From Aliiroseovarius sp. M344 (lineage in GTDB: Bacteria; Pseudomonadota; Alphaproteobacteria; Rhodobacterales; Rhodobacteraceae), in contig NZ_CP081153.1 in NCBI RefSeq assembly GCF_025140835.1, positions 2,790,001-2,854,000 on the forward strand: a DNA stretch of 64,000 bases. Reading direction: 5' to 3'. Positions 9,133 through 18,002 of the stretch are shown piece by piece. Made by a program: the position numbers and the translations under genes. The notes under the pieces were generated by a model. The model searched no databases. It saw only the letters and a program-made list of their open reading frames with translations, and was not told the origin of the DNA. Position 1 is the first letter of the stretch, and each line of letters begins with the position of its first letter.

Positions 9133-9896
9133 CCATCCTGCCAATCTCACTGCCCGAAAGTTTTTTGAAGCGCCCGATTGCCCATCGTGCGCTTCACGAT
9201 GTGACAGCAGGCCGCCCGGAAAACTCGCGCGCTGCCATCCACGCGGCAATCTCTGCCGGATACGGGATCGAGATTGACTTGCAGCTGTCCAAGGATGCCG
9301 AAGCTATGGTCTTTCACGACTATGACCTTCGGCGTCTGATTGGCGAAACTGGACCAATCCAACAACGTTCATCAGTCGAATTGGGGAACATGACGCTGAA
9401 ACATGGCGACGAGGGCGTTCCCACCTTTGCCGAGGTTTTAAAAATCGTCGCTGGACGTGTTCCGGTGCTGGTCGAAATGAAAGACCAAGACGGCGCGATG
9501 GGTCCCCGCACTGGCGCACTTGAGAAGGCGACAGCCGAAGCGCTCGCCGGGTATGACGGTGACGTGGCGGTGATGTCTTTCAACCCACACTCGGTGGCAG
9601 CCTTTGCGGCCCACGACAGCGGGCGTGCACTGGGTTTGACGACAGAGGCGTTCTTGCAAGAAGACAACCCCCTCATCCCGGCAGCGACGCGTAGATACCT
9701 CAGAAATATCCCTGATTTCGAGCGCGTCGGCGCTAGTTTTATCAGCCACGACGCCAGCGACCTTCACAACCCGGCTGTAGCGCGCCTGAAGGCACAGGGT
9801 GTTCCAATTCTGTGTTGGACCGTCAAATCAAAAGAAGATGAAATCGAAGCGCGCAAGATTGCCGACAATATCACCTTCGAAGGGTATCCGGCTTGA
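9129..9896 (+). CDS. Glycerophosphodiester phosphodiesterase family protein
   Basis: TIM-barrel enzyme expected to cleave glycerophosphodiesters to glycerol-3-phosphate and an alcohol. Signature residues are visible: IAHRALHD with GRPENS near the start, EIDLQLSKDAEAMVFHDYDL carrying the metal and acid-base residues, LVEMKDQDG, and the late LCWTVKSKED. No signal peptide is present, so it is cytoplasmic. Its ATG overlaps the ridA stop by 4 nt. Divergent from the broad-specificity GlpQ; the natural substrate is unclear. Confidence 0.88.
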   Translation: MTILPISLPESFLKRPIAHRALHDVTAGRPENSRAAIHAAISAGYGIEIDLQLSKDAEAMVFHDYDLRRLIGETGPIQQRSSVELGNMTLKHGDEGVPTFAEVLKIVAGRVPVLVEMKDQDGAMGPRTGALEKATAEALAGYDGDVAVMSFNPHSVAAFAAHDSGRALGLTTEAFLQEDNPLIPAATRRYLRNIPDFERVGASFISHDASDLHNPAVARLKAQGVPILCWTVKSKEDEIEARKIADNITFEGYPA

Positions 9897-9927
9897 CCGT
9901 GCCGCTCGTGTTAGGTCCAATGCTCCG

Positions 9928-11115
9928 GTGACGGACACTCAGATCGCTATCCATACGCACCACACCCTTGCCAACATAGCGCCCGGGGATTGGGACGCGT
10001 GCGCCTGCCCCGAGGCATCCGACGGTGGCCGACCCATCGACCCGTTCACGACGCATCGGTTTTTGCTGGCGCTGGAAAATTCGGCCAGCGTTGGCGAACG
10101 CACCGGGTGGCAGCCACATTACCTGACCTTGCAAGCCGACGGGCAGATAGTTGCCGTCGCACCGGTATATGGAAAATCTCACAGTCAGGGCGAATATGTT
10201 TTCGATCACAGTTGGGCGGACGCCTATGAACGAGCGGGCGGGCGGTACTATCCCAAATTGCAGCTTGCTGTCCCGTTTACGCCGGTCACCGGTCGGCGCC
10301 TTCTAACGAAGCCGGGTTATGAGACCATCGGTCGCGCCGGACTTGTGCAAGGGATGGTACAAATCGCAGCCGAGAACGGCCTCAGCTCGGCACATGTCAC
10401 GTTCTGCACCGAAGAAGAAGCACATGCAGGCGTGCAGATGGGTCTGCTTCACCGGATCGGCCAACAGTTTCACTGGGCGAACCAAGGCTACGACAATTTC
10501 GACAGTTTTCTTGATCACTTGAGTTCGCGAAAGCGCAAGCAGATACGACGGGAACGCAAGCAAGCACAGGGGTTTGGTGGTGAAATCCTGACCCTGACTG
10601 GTGACGACATCCGACCGGGCCACTGGGACATGTTCTGGGAGTTTTATCAGGACACCGGGGCACGCAAATGGGGGCGCCCCTATCTGAGCCGCGCGTTCTT
10701 TGACGAAATCCATGACACGATGCGTGATGATTTGTTGCTTGTCCTTGCCGTGCGTGACGATCATCCGGTCGCCGGCGCACTAAATGTCATCGGGCGCGAG
10801 ACTTTGTTCGGACGCTATTGGGGGGCGCTAGAGCACCACCCCTGCCTGCATTTCGAGCTTTGTTATTATCAGGCAATCGACTTCGCGATTGCAAACGGTC
10901 TGCAAGGGGTCGAAGCGGGCGCGCAGGGCGAACACAAACTTGCCCGTGGATATCTGCCCGTCACTACGCATTCACTGCACTGGATTGCGGAACCGGGATT
11001 TCGCGATGCGGTCGAACAATTCCTGACCGCCGAAAAAGAGGCCGTCGAGGGGGATATCAATATCCTCACCTCCTACGGCCCCTTTCGTAAAACGATCATC
11101 GAAGAAGGCGATTAA
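9928..11115 (+). CDS. GNAT-like N-acyltransferase (COG3146 type)
   Basis: A 395-residue protein of the double-GNAT group related to FemX-like and predicted N-acyltransferases. Features include a YVFDHSWADAYERAGGRYYP segment, HWANQGYDNFDSFLDHLSSR, a basic RKRKQIRRERKQA helix, and GRYWGALEHHPCLHFELCYY followed by EAGAQGEHKLARGY. The GTG start follows AGG only loosely and lies 31 nt past the phosphodiesterase stop; no better in-frame start exists downstream of that gene. Its stop codon lies inside an inverted repeat. It probably acts on a lipid or peptide amine with the two upstream genes, but the substrate is unknown. Confidence 0.75.
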   Translation: MTDTQIAIHTHHTLANIAPGDWDACACPEASDGGRPIDPFTTHRFLLALENSASVGERTGWQPHYLTLQADGQIVAVAPVYGKSHSQGEYVFDHSWADAYERAGGRYYPKLQLAVPFTPVTGRRLLTKPGYETIGRAGLVQGMVQIAAENGLSSAHVTFCTEEEAHAGVQMGLLHRIGQQFHWANQGYDNFDSFLDHLSSRKRKQIRRERKQAQGFGGEILTLTGDDIRPGHWDMFWEFYQDTGARKWGRPYLSRAFFDEIHDTMRDDLLLVLAVRDDHPVAGALNVIGRETLFGRYWGALEHHPCLHFELCYYQAIDFAIANGLQGVEAGAQGEHKLARGYLPVTTHSLHWIAEPGFRDAVEQFLTAEKEAVEGDINILTSYGPFRKTIIEEGD

Positions 11116-11227
11116 AGCGTTTCGAATTAAACCTGCGACAGGGATCATTCGAAACGCCGTTCAACATTTCAGCGTTTCGCGCGCTTCGCCAAAAACCGGT
11201 GTCGCAGGTTTTTCTCGAAACGCTTTA
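11113..11227. repeat. Imperfect inverted repeat between convergent genes
   Basis: Arms 11114-11140 and 11200-11226 are 27 nt each and pair with 24 of 27 matches: 12 identical, 3 different, 12 identical. The octamer GCGTTTCG occurs four times in alternating orientation at 11117, 11150 (reversed), 11172 and 11216 (reversed). The TAA stops of both flanking genes are the outermost bases of the element. It would fold into a long cruciform or RNA hairpin and could end transcription both ways. Confidence 0.8.
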
Positions 11228-11719
11228 GGCAGACATATCTGCCAGCAACGCCTCGCCACCCGATGTTTCACACACGCCCGGGCTTTCCTCTGCGTTAAGA
11301 ACTTTAACCACGCCATCTTCGGCATAGAGCGCATAACGGCGCGAACGGTTGATCAATCCAGCAGGGGGGGCGTTAAACGCCATACCAACGGCATTGGTAA
11401 ACGCGCCTTCGGCGTCTCCCAGCATCGTAATACCGGCCGCTGCGGCACCTGTGCTTTCGCCCCATGCCTGCATAACAAAGGGGTCATTGACTGACAAGCA
11501 AATGATTTCATCCACGCCCTTTTTGTCAAACTCAGGTTTGGTGCGCATGAAGCTTGGTACATGGGCGGTTGTGCAAGTGCCGGTATAGGCACCGGGCAGT
11601 GCGAAAATCACGACTTTGCGCCCATCGGTCAGTGTCGAAAGCTCGACAGTTTCTGGCCCATTGGCACCCATCCTTAACACCGTCGCGCCCGGCAGTTTAT
11701 CTCCAACTGAAATACTCAT
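11225..11719 (-). CDS. Peroxiredoxin (Prx5/redoxin family)
   Basis: Thiol peroxidase that reduces hydrogen peroxide and organic hydroperoxides. The active-site stretch is FALPGAYTGTCTTAHVPSF with the peroxidatic cysteine in GTC. A second cysteine near the end (SPGVCETSGGE) could be resolving. The 164 residues match the Prx5 size. I chose the ATG with AGGA 8 nt upstream; the next ATG 3 codons earlier sits on that site. Its promoter faces the FAD reductase gene, 81 nt away. The stop codon is part of the inverted repeat downstream. Confidence 0.92.
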   Translation of the reverse strand: MSISVGDKLPGATVLRMGANGPETVELSTLTDGRKVVIFALPGAYTGTCTTAHVPSFMRTKPEFDKKGVDEIICLSVNDPFVMQAWGESTGAAAAGITMLGDAEGAFTNAVGMAFNAPPAGLINRSRRYALYAEDGVVKVLNAEESPGVCETSGGEALLADMSA

Positions 11720-11800
11720 TTTAGACATCCTGATTGTGTTTCTCCTAGCACTAGTCATAGTCTGCAAACCGCGTCAGGTCAGTAGGAATGGAAACCCAAC

Positions 11801-13009
11801 ATGTCTCACATTGTTGTCATCGGTGCCGGACAAGCCGGTTCATCTTTGGTCGCCAAACTTCGCAACTCGGGTTTCGAGGGCGAGATCACGCTGATTGGCG
11901 CCGAAATCGCTCCGCCATATCAACGCCCCCCGCTGTCAAAAGCTTATCTGCTGGGCGATATGGCGCTGGAGCGTCTGTATCTGCGCCCGGAAAGCTTCTA
12001 CGCGGAAAATGACATCACCTTGCGCCTTGGCACCCATGTGGACGCGATCGATCCCGCAAACCGTCAGGTGGAGATCGGCGACGAACGCATTTCTTACGAT
12101 CAACTGGCGCTGACCACCGGGTCCGTACCCCGCCGCCTGCCCGCTGCAATCGGAGGCACACTGAACGGCGTGCATGTTGTTCGCACGCTTGAAGATATCG
12201 ACCAAATGGCGACCGAGTTTTCACAAGGTCGCCGTGTGTTGATCATCGGCGGCGGCTATATCGGGCTGGAGGCCGCTGCCGTCGCTGCAAAGAAGGGTCT
12301 GCACGTCACTTTGGTCGAGATGGCCGACCGCATTCTACAGCGTGTGGCGGCACCCGAAACCTCGGACTATTTCCGCGCTCTGCACGCGGCCCATGGCGTC
12401 GAAATTCGTGAAGGCGTTGGGCTGGATCGTCTGACCGGCGACGGGCACGTGACTGGGGCCATCCTGTCTGACGGCACCACGCTTGAAGTGGATTTCGCCA
12501 TTGTCGGCGTTGGCATCGCGCCGGGCACCGCTTTGGCAGAAGCCGCCGGGCTTGAGTTCGACAACGGGATCAAAACCGACGCACACGGCCGCACGTCCGA
12601 TCCCGCGATCTGGGCGGCAGGGGATTGCGCATCCTTCCCCTATCGCGGCACCCGCATTCGTCTTGAAAGCGTCCCAAATGCCATTGATCAGGCCGAAGTG
12701 GTGGCCCGCAACATGATGGGCGAAAACATCAATTACGTCGCCACGCCGTGGTTCTGGTCAGACCAGTATGACGTAAAACTGCAAATCGCTGGGCTGAACA
12801 CAGGTTATGATAATGTGGTAACGCGTCGTGGTGATAAAGAAGGCAGCAGGAGTTTTTGGTACTATCAGGGCGACACTTTGCTGGCGGTCGACGCGATGAA
12901 CGATCCGCGCGCCTACATGATCGGCAAACGCCTGATCGAAGGCGGCAAATCACCTGACAAGGCGATTATCGCGGACGCTGACGCCGATCTTAAGCCGCTG
13001 CTGAAATGA
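11801..13009 (+). CDS. FAD-dependent NAD(P)H:ferredoxin/rubredoxin reductase
   Basis: Flavoprotein that passes electrons from NAD(P)H to a small iron-sulfur or rubredoxin-like protein. The FAD Rossmann motif IVVIGAGQAGSSLVAKLR is at the N-terminus, the NAD motif RVLIIGGGYIGLEAAAVAAK near residue 150, and the second FAD motif IWAAGDCASFP near residue 270. The C-terminal domain with WFWSDQYDVKLQIAGL matches the rhodocoxin/putidaredoxin reductase group. Length 402 is typical. It overlaps rsmD by 4 nt. No ferredoxin or P450 gene is near, so its partner is unknown. Confidence 0.88.
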   Translation: MSHIVVIGAGQAGSSLVAKLRNSGFEGEITLIGAEIAPPYQRPPLSKAYLLGDMALERLYLRPESFYAENDITLRLGTHVDAIDPANRQVEIGDERISYDQLALTTGSVPRRLPAAIGGTLNGVHVVRTLEDIDQMATEFSQGRRVLIIGGGYIGLEAAAVAAKKGLHVTLVEMADRILQRVAAPETSDYFRALHAAHGVEIREGVGLDRLTGDGHVTGAILSDGTTLEVDFAIVGVGIAPGTALAEAAGLEFDNGIKTDAHGRTSDPAIWAAGDCASFPYRGTRIRLESVPNAIDQAEVVARNMMGENINYVATPWFWSDQYDVKLQIAGLNTGYDNVVTRRGDKEGSRSFWYYQGDTLLAVDAMNDPRAYMIGKRLIEGGKSPDKAIIADADADLKPLLK

Positions 13010-13560
13010 GGATCATCGCCGGACGATTTCGTGGACTGGCGCTGGCCAGTGTCGGCAAAGGTGACGCTGGTGCGCATCTTCGACCCACAACGGATCGCGT
13101 GCGCGAAAGTCTGTTTTCTATGCTGTCCGGTGGACGGTTTGGCGACCCGATTGAGGGCGCGCGCGTTCTGGACCTGTTTGCCGGAACTGGCGCGCTGGGG
13201 TTGGAGGCCCTGTCGCGCGGCGCCGATCACGTCACGTTTGTCGATGATGGGCGCAAGGCCATGTCATTAATCCGCGCGAATGTCGCGAAATGCCGGTGCG
13301 TTGATGAGGTGACCGTGGTGAAGCGTGATGCGACCCGACTTCCCGAAGGCCAACCCCATAACCTGGTGTTTCTGGACCCTCCTTACGGCAAGGGCTTGGG
13401 AGAGAAGGCGCTGGACGCCGCCATCAAAGGCGGCTGGATCGCCCCGGATGCGCTGGTCGTCTGGGAGGACAGTGCACCGATCACTCTGCCAGATGGGTTC
13501 GAGCTGCTCGATACGCGGCGATATGGGGATACGGTCATATCAATCCTGAAACACGGGTGA
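13006..13560 (+). CDS. rsmD: 16S rRNA (guanine966-N2)-methyltransferase
   Basis: S-adenosylmethionine-dependent enzyme that methylates G966 of 16S rRNA. The N-terminus MRIIAGRFRGLAL and RPTTDRVRESLF are hallmarks of RsmD. The cofactor motif is LDLFAGTGALGLEALSRGA and the N6/N2-methyltransferase catalytic motif is LDPPYGKG. Length of 184 residues is normal. The start overlaps the stop of the upstream reductase (ATGA), so translation is coupled although the functions look unrelated. Confidence 0.95.
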   Translation: MRIIAGRFRGLALASVGKGDAGAHLRPTTDRVRESLFSMLSGGRFGDPIEGARVLDLFAGTGALGLEALSRGADHVTFVDDGRKAMSLIRANVAKCRCVDEVTVVKRDATRLPEGQPHNLVFLDPPYGKGLGEKALDAAIKGGWIAPDALVVWEDSAPITLPDGFELLDTRRYGDTVISILKHG

Positions 13561-13573
13561 CCCGCAAATCAAA

Positions 13574-13599
13574 AAGGGCCACCCCTAGGGGCGGCCCTT
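13574..13599. terminator. Bidirectional terminator between rsmD and a TRAP gene
   Basis: AAGGGCC pairs with GGCCCTT around an inner CCCC-TA-GGGG palindrome. It lies midway between two convergent stop codons, so it can serve both. Confidence 0.75.
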
Positions 13600-13617
13600 C
13601 GTGTGATCTTTACGAGC

Positions 13618-14676
13618 TTACTGTGCCCGTGTAACTGCAACCGCCGCGCGTGCATCTTCGACCATTGCAGCGCCATTCAGACCTTTGCCGTTCATATCCT
13701 CGACCCACTCGGCGATAACTTCGTCACCCAGAACGCGGATCTTGGCGGTCTCATCTTCCGACAGCTCAGCGATGACATTGCCATCTGCCGCCATCTTCTC
13801 GCGGCCCACCACGTCACCGGTGTCGTGCGCGCGGCCAGCCAGGGCCGAGGCATAGAACCCCGAGTTCGCGTCAATCACAGCCTTCAGGTCGTCCGGCAGC
13901 CCCTCGTACACATCCTTGTTCATCGCCCAGATGAAATAGAGGTTATAAAGTGACTTATCGCCCGCGACATCAGTGTGGCTGTCCGTTAGTTCGTTCAGTT
14001 TTAAGGAAGGCGACATTTCCCAAGTGATCACCCCTCCGTCGACCACACCCTTTGCCAGAGCCTCGGGAAAGGCGGGCACGGGCATGCCAACTGGCGAGGC
14101 GCCAAGCTTATCCAGAAGAAGGGTCGACGTGCGCGATGGGCCACGCAATTTCAGGCCATCAAAGTCCTCGACCGTCGCGATCGGACCGCCTTTCTTGTGA
14201 ACGATCCCGCGCCCGTGCATATGGGCGGCGATCACCTTCACGTCCGCAAAGTCATCCATCAGGTATTTCTGAGTATAAACCCACGCGGCTTTCGACGCTT
14301 CTTCACCCGACTTGGTGACCATGAAGGGAAGCTCCATCGCTTCAGCTTCGGGGAAACGACCGGGTTGATAGCCGGGGATGACCCAGCCGCCGTCAATCGC
14401 TCCATCGCGGATCAGGTCATATTGGCTGGTGGCTTTACCACCCAACTGCATGGCCGGATATAGTTCGACCTTGATGCGACCTCCTGAATCCTTCTCGATC
14501 TTATCGGCCCACGGGGCCATGAAGTAGGTTGGGTTCGCAGACAAAGGCGAAACAAAATGCTGGAAGCGAAGGGTCACTTCTTCAGCGGCCGCCGTGCTGG
14601 CAGAAATCGCAAGGGCCGCGGCTGCGGTCAGCGATGTGATGATAGATTTCGGGGTGAAAGTGCGGAAGTGGGTCAT
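13618..14676 (-). CDS. TRAP transporter solute-binding protein (DctP type)
   Basis: Periplasmic binding protein for a carboxylate-like solute. The product starts with a clear Sec signal, ending in ASTAAAEE, then FQHFVSPLSANPTYFMAPWA, the conserved DFDGLKLRGPSRTSTLLLD region with the carboxylate-binding arginine, and VDGGVITWEMSPSLKLNE. The chosen ATG has GGAGG 7 nt upstream; the 38 codons before it are unlikely. Length 352 aa is typical. No membrane subunits are adjacent, so it is an orphan; it may work with permeases encoded elsewhere. Confidence 0.92.
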   Translation of the reverse strand: MTHFRTFTPKSIITSLTAAAALAISASTAAAEEVTLRFQHFVSPLSANPTYFMAPWADKIEKDSGGRIKVELYPAMQLGGKATSQYDLIRDGAIDGGWVIPGYQPGRFPEAEAMELPFMVTKSGEEASKAAWVYTQKYLMDDFADVKVIAAHMHGRGIVHKKGGPIATVEDFDGLKLRGPSRTSTLLLDKLGASPVGMPVPAFPEALAKGVVDGGVITWEMSPSLKLNELTDSHTDVAGDKSLYNLYFIWAMNKDVYEGLPDDLKAVIDANSGFYASALAGRAHDTGDVVGREKMAADGNVIAELSEDETAKIRVLGDEVIAEWVEDMNGKGLNGAAMVEDARAAVAVTRAQ

Positions 14677-14909
14677 TGGACACCCTCCGTTGTTCCTTGC
14701 AGTCCGCCGCGCATGAGTGTCGCGGAAGCCGACCCACCTCTTGTGGGGCAGCAAGGAGAACCTATGCACGGCTTTCTGCAAGTGCAACATCCAAAGGCTG
14801 CAATTACTGAGCTAGGGAAATCGGTGGCGAAAAAGCCCTGAATTCAAAAGGATATTTCCCGGACAAGGGGGAGAAACGTCAAAAGTTTCCCCTAAGTCAA
14901 CCAGCGCGA

Positions 14910-15758
14910 TCAAACCCAGGTTGGGTGGAACTTTCCAGCTGGCGAAAGGGTGAAAATATCGCAGCCGTCTGACGTGACACCAACCGAATGTTCAAATTGC
15001 GCCGACAACGACTTGTCACGGGTGATCGCGGTCCAGTCATCCGCCAGTATCTTGGTTTCAGGGCGGCCCAGATTGACCATTGGCTCGATCGTGAAGAACA
15101 TCCCTTCTTCCAACACCGGACCTGATCCGGGACGACCATAATGCAGGACATTGGGCGGGGCGTGGAACACCTGACCCAGACCGTGCCCACAGAAATCGCG
15201 CACAACAGACATGCGTTGGCTTTCCACATGGGCCTGAATTGCGTGGCCGATATCCCCGAAAGTATTGCCGGGGCGGACGGCCTCGATCCCTTTCATCAGG
15301 GCGTCATGGGTCACTTGAATCAAGCGCTCAGCAAAAGGTTTAAGCGTGCCGACCTTATACATCCGGCTTGTATCACCATACCAACCATCGACAATCACCG
15401 TCACATCAACATTCAGAATGTCACCGTCGATCAGCTCGTCATGTTGGCGTAAAGACTTCTCGTTCTTGCCCTTCGGTGTTTTTGAACCGGGAATGCCGTG
15501 ACACACAACATGGTTCAGCGAAATACAGGACGCATGTTTGTAACCTTTGTAGCCGATGGTCGCGGATACTGCGCCCGCTTCATCCACCATCGCCTCGATG
15601 GCCGCGTCAAGTTGCGCGGTTGTGGCCCCCGGTTGCACCATCGGTGCGATCCGGTCCAAAATGTCAGCCGCCAATCGGCCAGCCGCATGCATCCCTGCAA
15701 AGTCGGAAGTATCGTATAGGCGGATGCCTTCTTTGGTCACGCGCATGGTGTCGTCCAT
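14910..15758 (-). CDS. map: Type I methionine aminopeptidase
   Basis: Removes the initiator methionine from new proteins in the cytoplasm. The five metal ligands are visible: the aspartates of LNVDVTVIVDGWYGDTSR, the histidine of FCGHGLGQVFH, and the glutamates of FTIEPMVN and FEHSVGV. Length 282 aa is slightly above E. coli Map, with an N-terminal extension of about 15 residues common in alphaproteobacteria. The ATG follows GAGGA. It precedes the TRAP gene on the same strand with a 233-nt gap, and follows sfsA by 35 nt, so sfsA-map is probably an operon. Confidence 0.96.
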   Translation of the reverse strand: MDDTMRVTKEGIRLYDTSDFAGMHAAGRLAADILDRIAPMVQPGATTAQLDAAIEAMVDEAGAVSATIGYKGYKHASCISLNHVVCHGIPGSKTPKGKNEKSLRQHDELIDGDILNVDVTVIVDGWYGDTSRMYKVGTLKPFAERLIQVTHDALMKGIEAVRPGNTFGDIGHAIQAHVESQRMSVVRDFCGHGLGQVFHAPPNVLHYGRPGSGPVLEEGMFFTIEPMVNLGRPETKILADDWTAITRDKSLSAQFEHSVGVTSDGCDIFTLSPAGKFHPTWV

Positions 15759-15793
15759 GGTTTGGTCCTCTTCTTCGCCCCTAGATAGGGTGT

Positions 15794-16492
15794 TCAGACC
15801 AAAGACTCCAGAGGGGCCGCGACTTCGATGCCGTCTGGGCTGATCCGGGTGCCCAATACGATGGCTTCAACCCCGGCTTCGCGCGCGGCGCTGAAAGCGG
15901 CGGCGTATGTCGGGTCGATATCTCGTGCGAGGTCGAACCGGTCACAATCCGTGCGCTGCACAAGGTATAACATCACCGCGCGATGCCCTTGCCCGACCAT
16001 GTCGGCAAGCTCGCCCAGATGCTTGGTGCCACGGGCCGTTATACTGTCTGGAAACTCGGCCAAGCCAGTTTGACGGCAAAGGGTTACTGACTTCACCTCG
16101 ACATAGGTCAGCCCGGAACCTTCAAGCAGGAAGTCGATACGGCTGTTCTCGCCGTATCGAACCTCGGGCTGGACGGTGTGATAGTCCCCCAAACCGCCGA
16201 TCAGACGACCTTCGAGGGCTGCGCGCAACGCGCGGTTCGGAACCGAGGTATCGACCCCGGTGAAATGCCCATTTTCATGGTCAACCAATCGCCACCCGAA
16301 TTTCAGCTTCTTTTTGGGATCGTCATTGGGCTCTAACCAGATCTTTGTGCCCGGCTGCGCCAACCCCATCATGGAACCGGGATTGGCACAATGCGCTGTC
16401 ACTTCGCGACCGTCATCCAACAGGCAATCCGCCAGAAAACGTTTATAGCGGCGAATGAGCGTTGCGGGCACAAGAGGGCTGGGAAATTCCAT
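15794..16492 (-). CDS. sfsA: SfsA DNA-binding/nuclease-like protein
   Basis: SfsA family, first named for sugar fermentation stimulation and now described as a nucleic-acid-binding nuclease fold. Conserved stretches include RRYKRFLADCLLDDGREV, AHCANPGSMMGL, NRALRAALEGRLIGGL, the RYGENSRIDFLLEG motif, YVEVKSVTL and FPDSITARGTKHLGEL. Length 232 aa is the family norm. The start is only weakly supported by a ribosome site. It is divergent from the CinA-type gene with 38 nt between starts, and co-oriented with map. Confidence 0.93.
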   Translation of the reverse strand: MEFPSPLVPATLIRRYKRFLADCLLDDGREVTAHCANPGSMMGLAQPGTKIWLEPNDDPKKKLKFGWRLVDHENGHFTGVDTSVPNRALRAALEGRLIGGLGDYHTVQPEVRYGENSRIDFLLEGSGLTYVEVKSVTLCRQTGLAEFPDSITARGTKHLGELADMVGQGHRAVMLYLVQRTDCDRFDLARDIDPTYAAAFSAAREAGVEAIVLGTRISPDGIEVAAPLESLV

Positions 16493-16530
16493 AATGCGGG
16501 CCTATACCGGAAGAAGGAAAGGAGCAAGTT

Positions 16531-17259
16531 ATGCCCAACCCGACAGCAGCCATGTTGGTCATCGGAGACGAGATTTTGTCTGGCCGGACAAGGGATGCGA
16601 ACATGCATCACCTCGCGGGCAAGCTTACCGAATGCGGGATCGATCTGAAGGAAGTGCGCGTCGTATCGGACGATGCCCCGGCGATTGAAACTGCTGTCAA
16701 AGACCTTTCCTCGGCCTATGATCATGTTTTCACCTCGGGCGGTATCGGCCCAACCCACGATGACATCACCGCCGATTGCATCGCACGCGCCTTCGATGAC
16801 CACATCGATATTCGCGACGATGCGCGTGACCTGCTGGCCACCCATTACGCGAAACAAGGTCATGATTTTAACGAAGCGCGCCAACGGATGGCCCGTATCC
16901 CGGACCGCGCAACGCTGATTGACAACCCTGTGTCGATCGCGCCGGGCTTTACGTTGGAAAACGTCCACGTGATGGCGGGCGTTCCGTCTGTTTTCAAGGC
17001 AATGGTCGACAGTGTTCTGGCTGGTCTGACCGGAGGCGCTCCGTTGCAATCTGTTTCTGTGCGCATCGAGCGTGGCGAAGGCGATATTGCTGGCCCGCTT
17101 GGCAAGCTGGCAAACGCCCATGCCGACCTCAGTTTCGGGTCTTACCCGTTTATCCAAAACGGCGTGTTTGGCGCCAACATCGTCATTCGAGGGACGAACG
17201 CCGACCAGCTTGATGCTGCGGCCCAAACCCTTGCCCAGCTTTTTCCGGAGGACACATGA
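16531..17259 (+). CDS. CinA-type molybdopterin-binding domain protein
   Basis: Single-domain member of the competence/damage-inducible protein A family (MoCF_biosynth fold). Diagnostic segments are MLVIGDEILSGRTRDANM and TSGGIGPTHDDITADCIA, plus the ARIPDRATLIDN and PGFTLENVHVMAGVP region. It lacks the C-terminal amidase (PncC) domain found in full CinA; the stand-alone form is common in alphaproteobacteria. AAGGAG precedes the ATG. The stop overlaps the next start (ATGA). A role in nucleotide or NAD turnover has been proposed for the family; the exact reaction here is not known. Confidence 0.9.
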   Translation: MPNPTAAMLVIGDEILSGRTRDANMHHLAGKLTECGIDLKEVRVVSDDAPAIETAVKDLSSAYDHVFTSGGIGPTHDDITADCIARAFDDHIDIRDDARDLLATHYAKQGHDFNEARQRMARIPDRATLIDNPVSIAPGFTLENVHVMAGVPSVFKAMVDSVLAGLTGGAPLQSVSVRIERGEGDIAGPLGKLANAHADLSFGSYPFIQNGVFGANIVIRGTNADQLDAAAQTLAQLFPEDT

Positions 17260-17987
17260 AAAAAGACCTTCCCAGTGGAGACCAGATCATCGAGGCCTGT
17301 GAAGCGACTTGGCCGCCAGCCGAAACAAAGCGCATCGGCGCATGGGTCATCCGCGATGGCGCGGGTGGTGGCAACCGCGTCTCGGCCGCAACCGAGAACT
17401 GGCCAACCACCGAAGCCGATTTGCCGGTCGCCGAAAAAGCGATGCGCGAACTGGGCATGGACCCGCTGTTTCAAATCCGGCATGGCGACGAACATTTGGA
17501 CGATATGCTGGAAAAGCACGGCTATCACATCATCGACCCGGTGAACTTCTGGGTCATCGGCGTTGACGAACTGACCAAAAACGCCCCGCCACCCGTTTCG
17601 GCATTCTCGATCTGGCCGACATTGTCGATCATGCACGAATTGTGGGATGCAGGCGGTATCGGTGATGCGCGCCGCGCCGTGATGGAGCGTGCGAATTGCC
17701 CGAAAACCGGGCTTCTGGCCCGCACCGATGATACCCCGGCGGGCGTAGGCTTTGTGGGCCTGCATGACGAGATTGCCATGGTTCACGCCTTGCATGTCGA
17801 CAAGGAACTGCGTCGCCAAGGCACCGGTGTGAACCTTCTAAAACAAGCCGCTGTGTGGGCAAAAGCGCAGGGCGCGAAATATGTGGCCCTGATCGTGACC
17901 CAGGGCAACCACGCTGCCAATCCGCTTTATGCCAATATTGGGATGCACCTTGTCGGGCACTACCATTATCGCACCAAGCCGCAGTAA
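17256..17987 (+). CDS. GNAT-family N-acetyltransferase
   Basis: The C-terminal half holds an acetyl-CoA binding motif A, ALHVDKELRRQGTGVNLLKQ, followed by AAVWAKAQGAKYVALIV and ANPLYANIGMHLVGHYHY, typical of GNAT enzymes. The N-terminal half (GAGGGNRVSAATENW) resembles the first lobe of two-lobed GNAT proteins. Substrate unknown. The ATG overlaps the CinA-type stop, so both are co-translated, and the alkylhydroperoxidase-like gene follows after 15 nt. Confidence 0.88.
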   Translation: MKKDLPSGDQIIEACEATWPPAETKRIGAWVIRDGAGGGNRVSAATENWPTTEADLPVAEKAMRELGMDPLFQIRHGDEHLDDMLEKHGYHIIDPVNFWVIGVDELTKNAPPPVSAFSIWPTLSIMHELWDAGGIGDARRAVMERANCPKTGLLARTDDTPAGVGFVGLHDEIAMVHALHVDKELRRQGTGVNLLKQAAVWAKAQGAKYVALIVTQGNHAANPLYANIGMHLVGHYHYRTKPQ

Positions 17988-18002
17988 GGGGGGAAACCGA
18001 AA

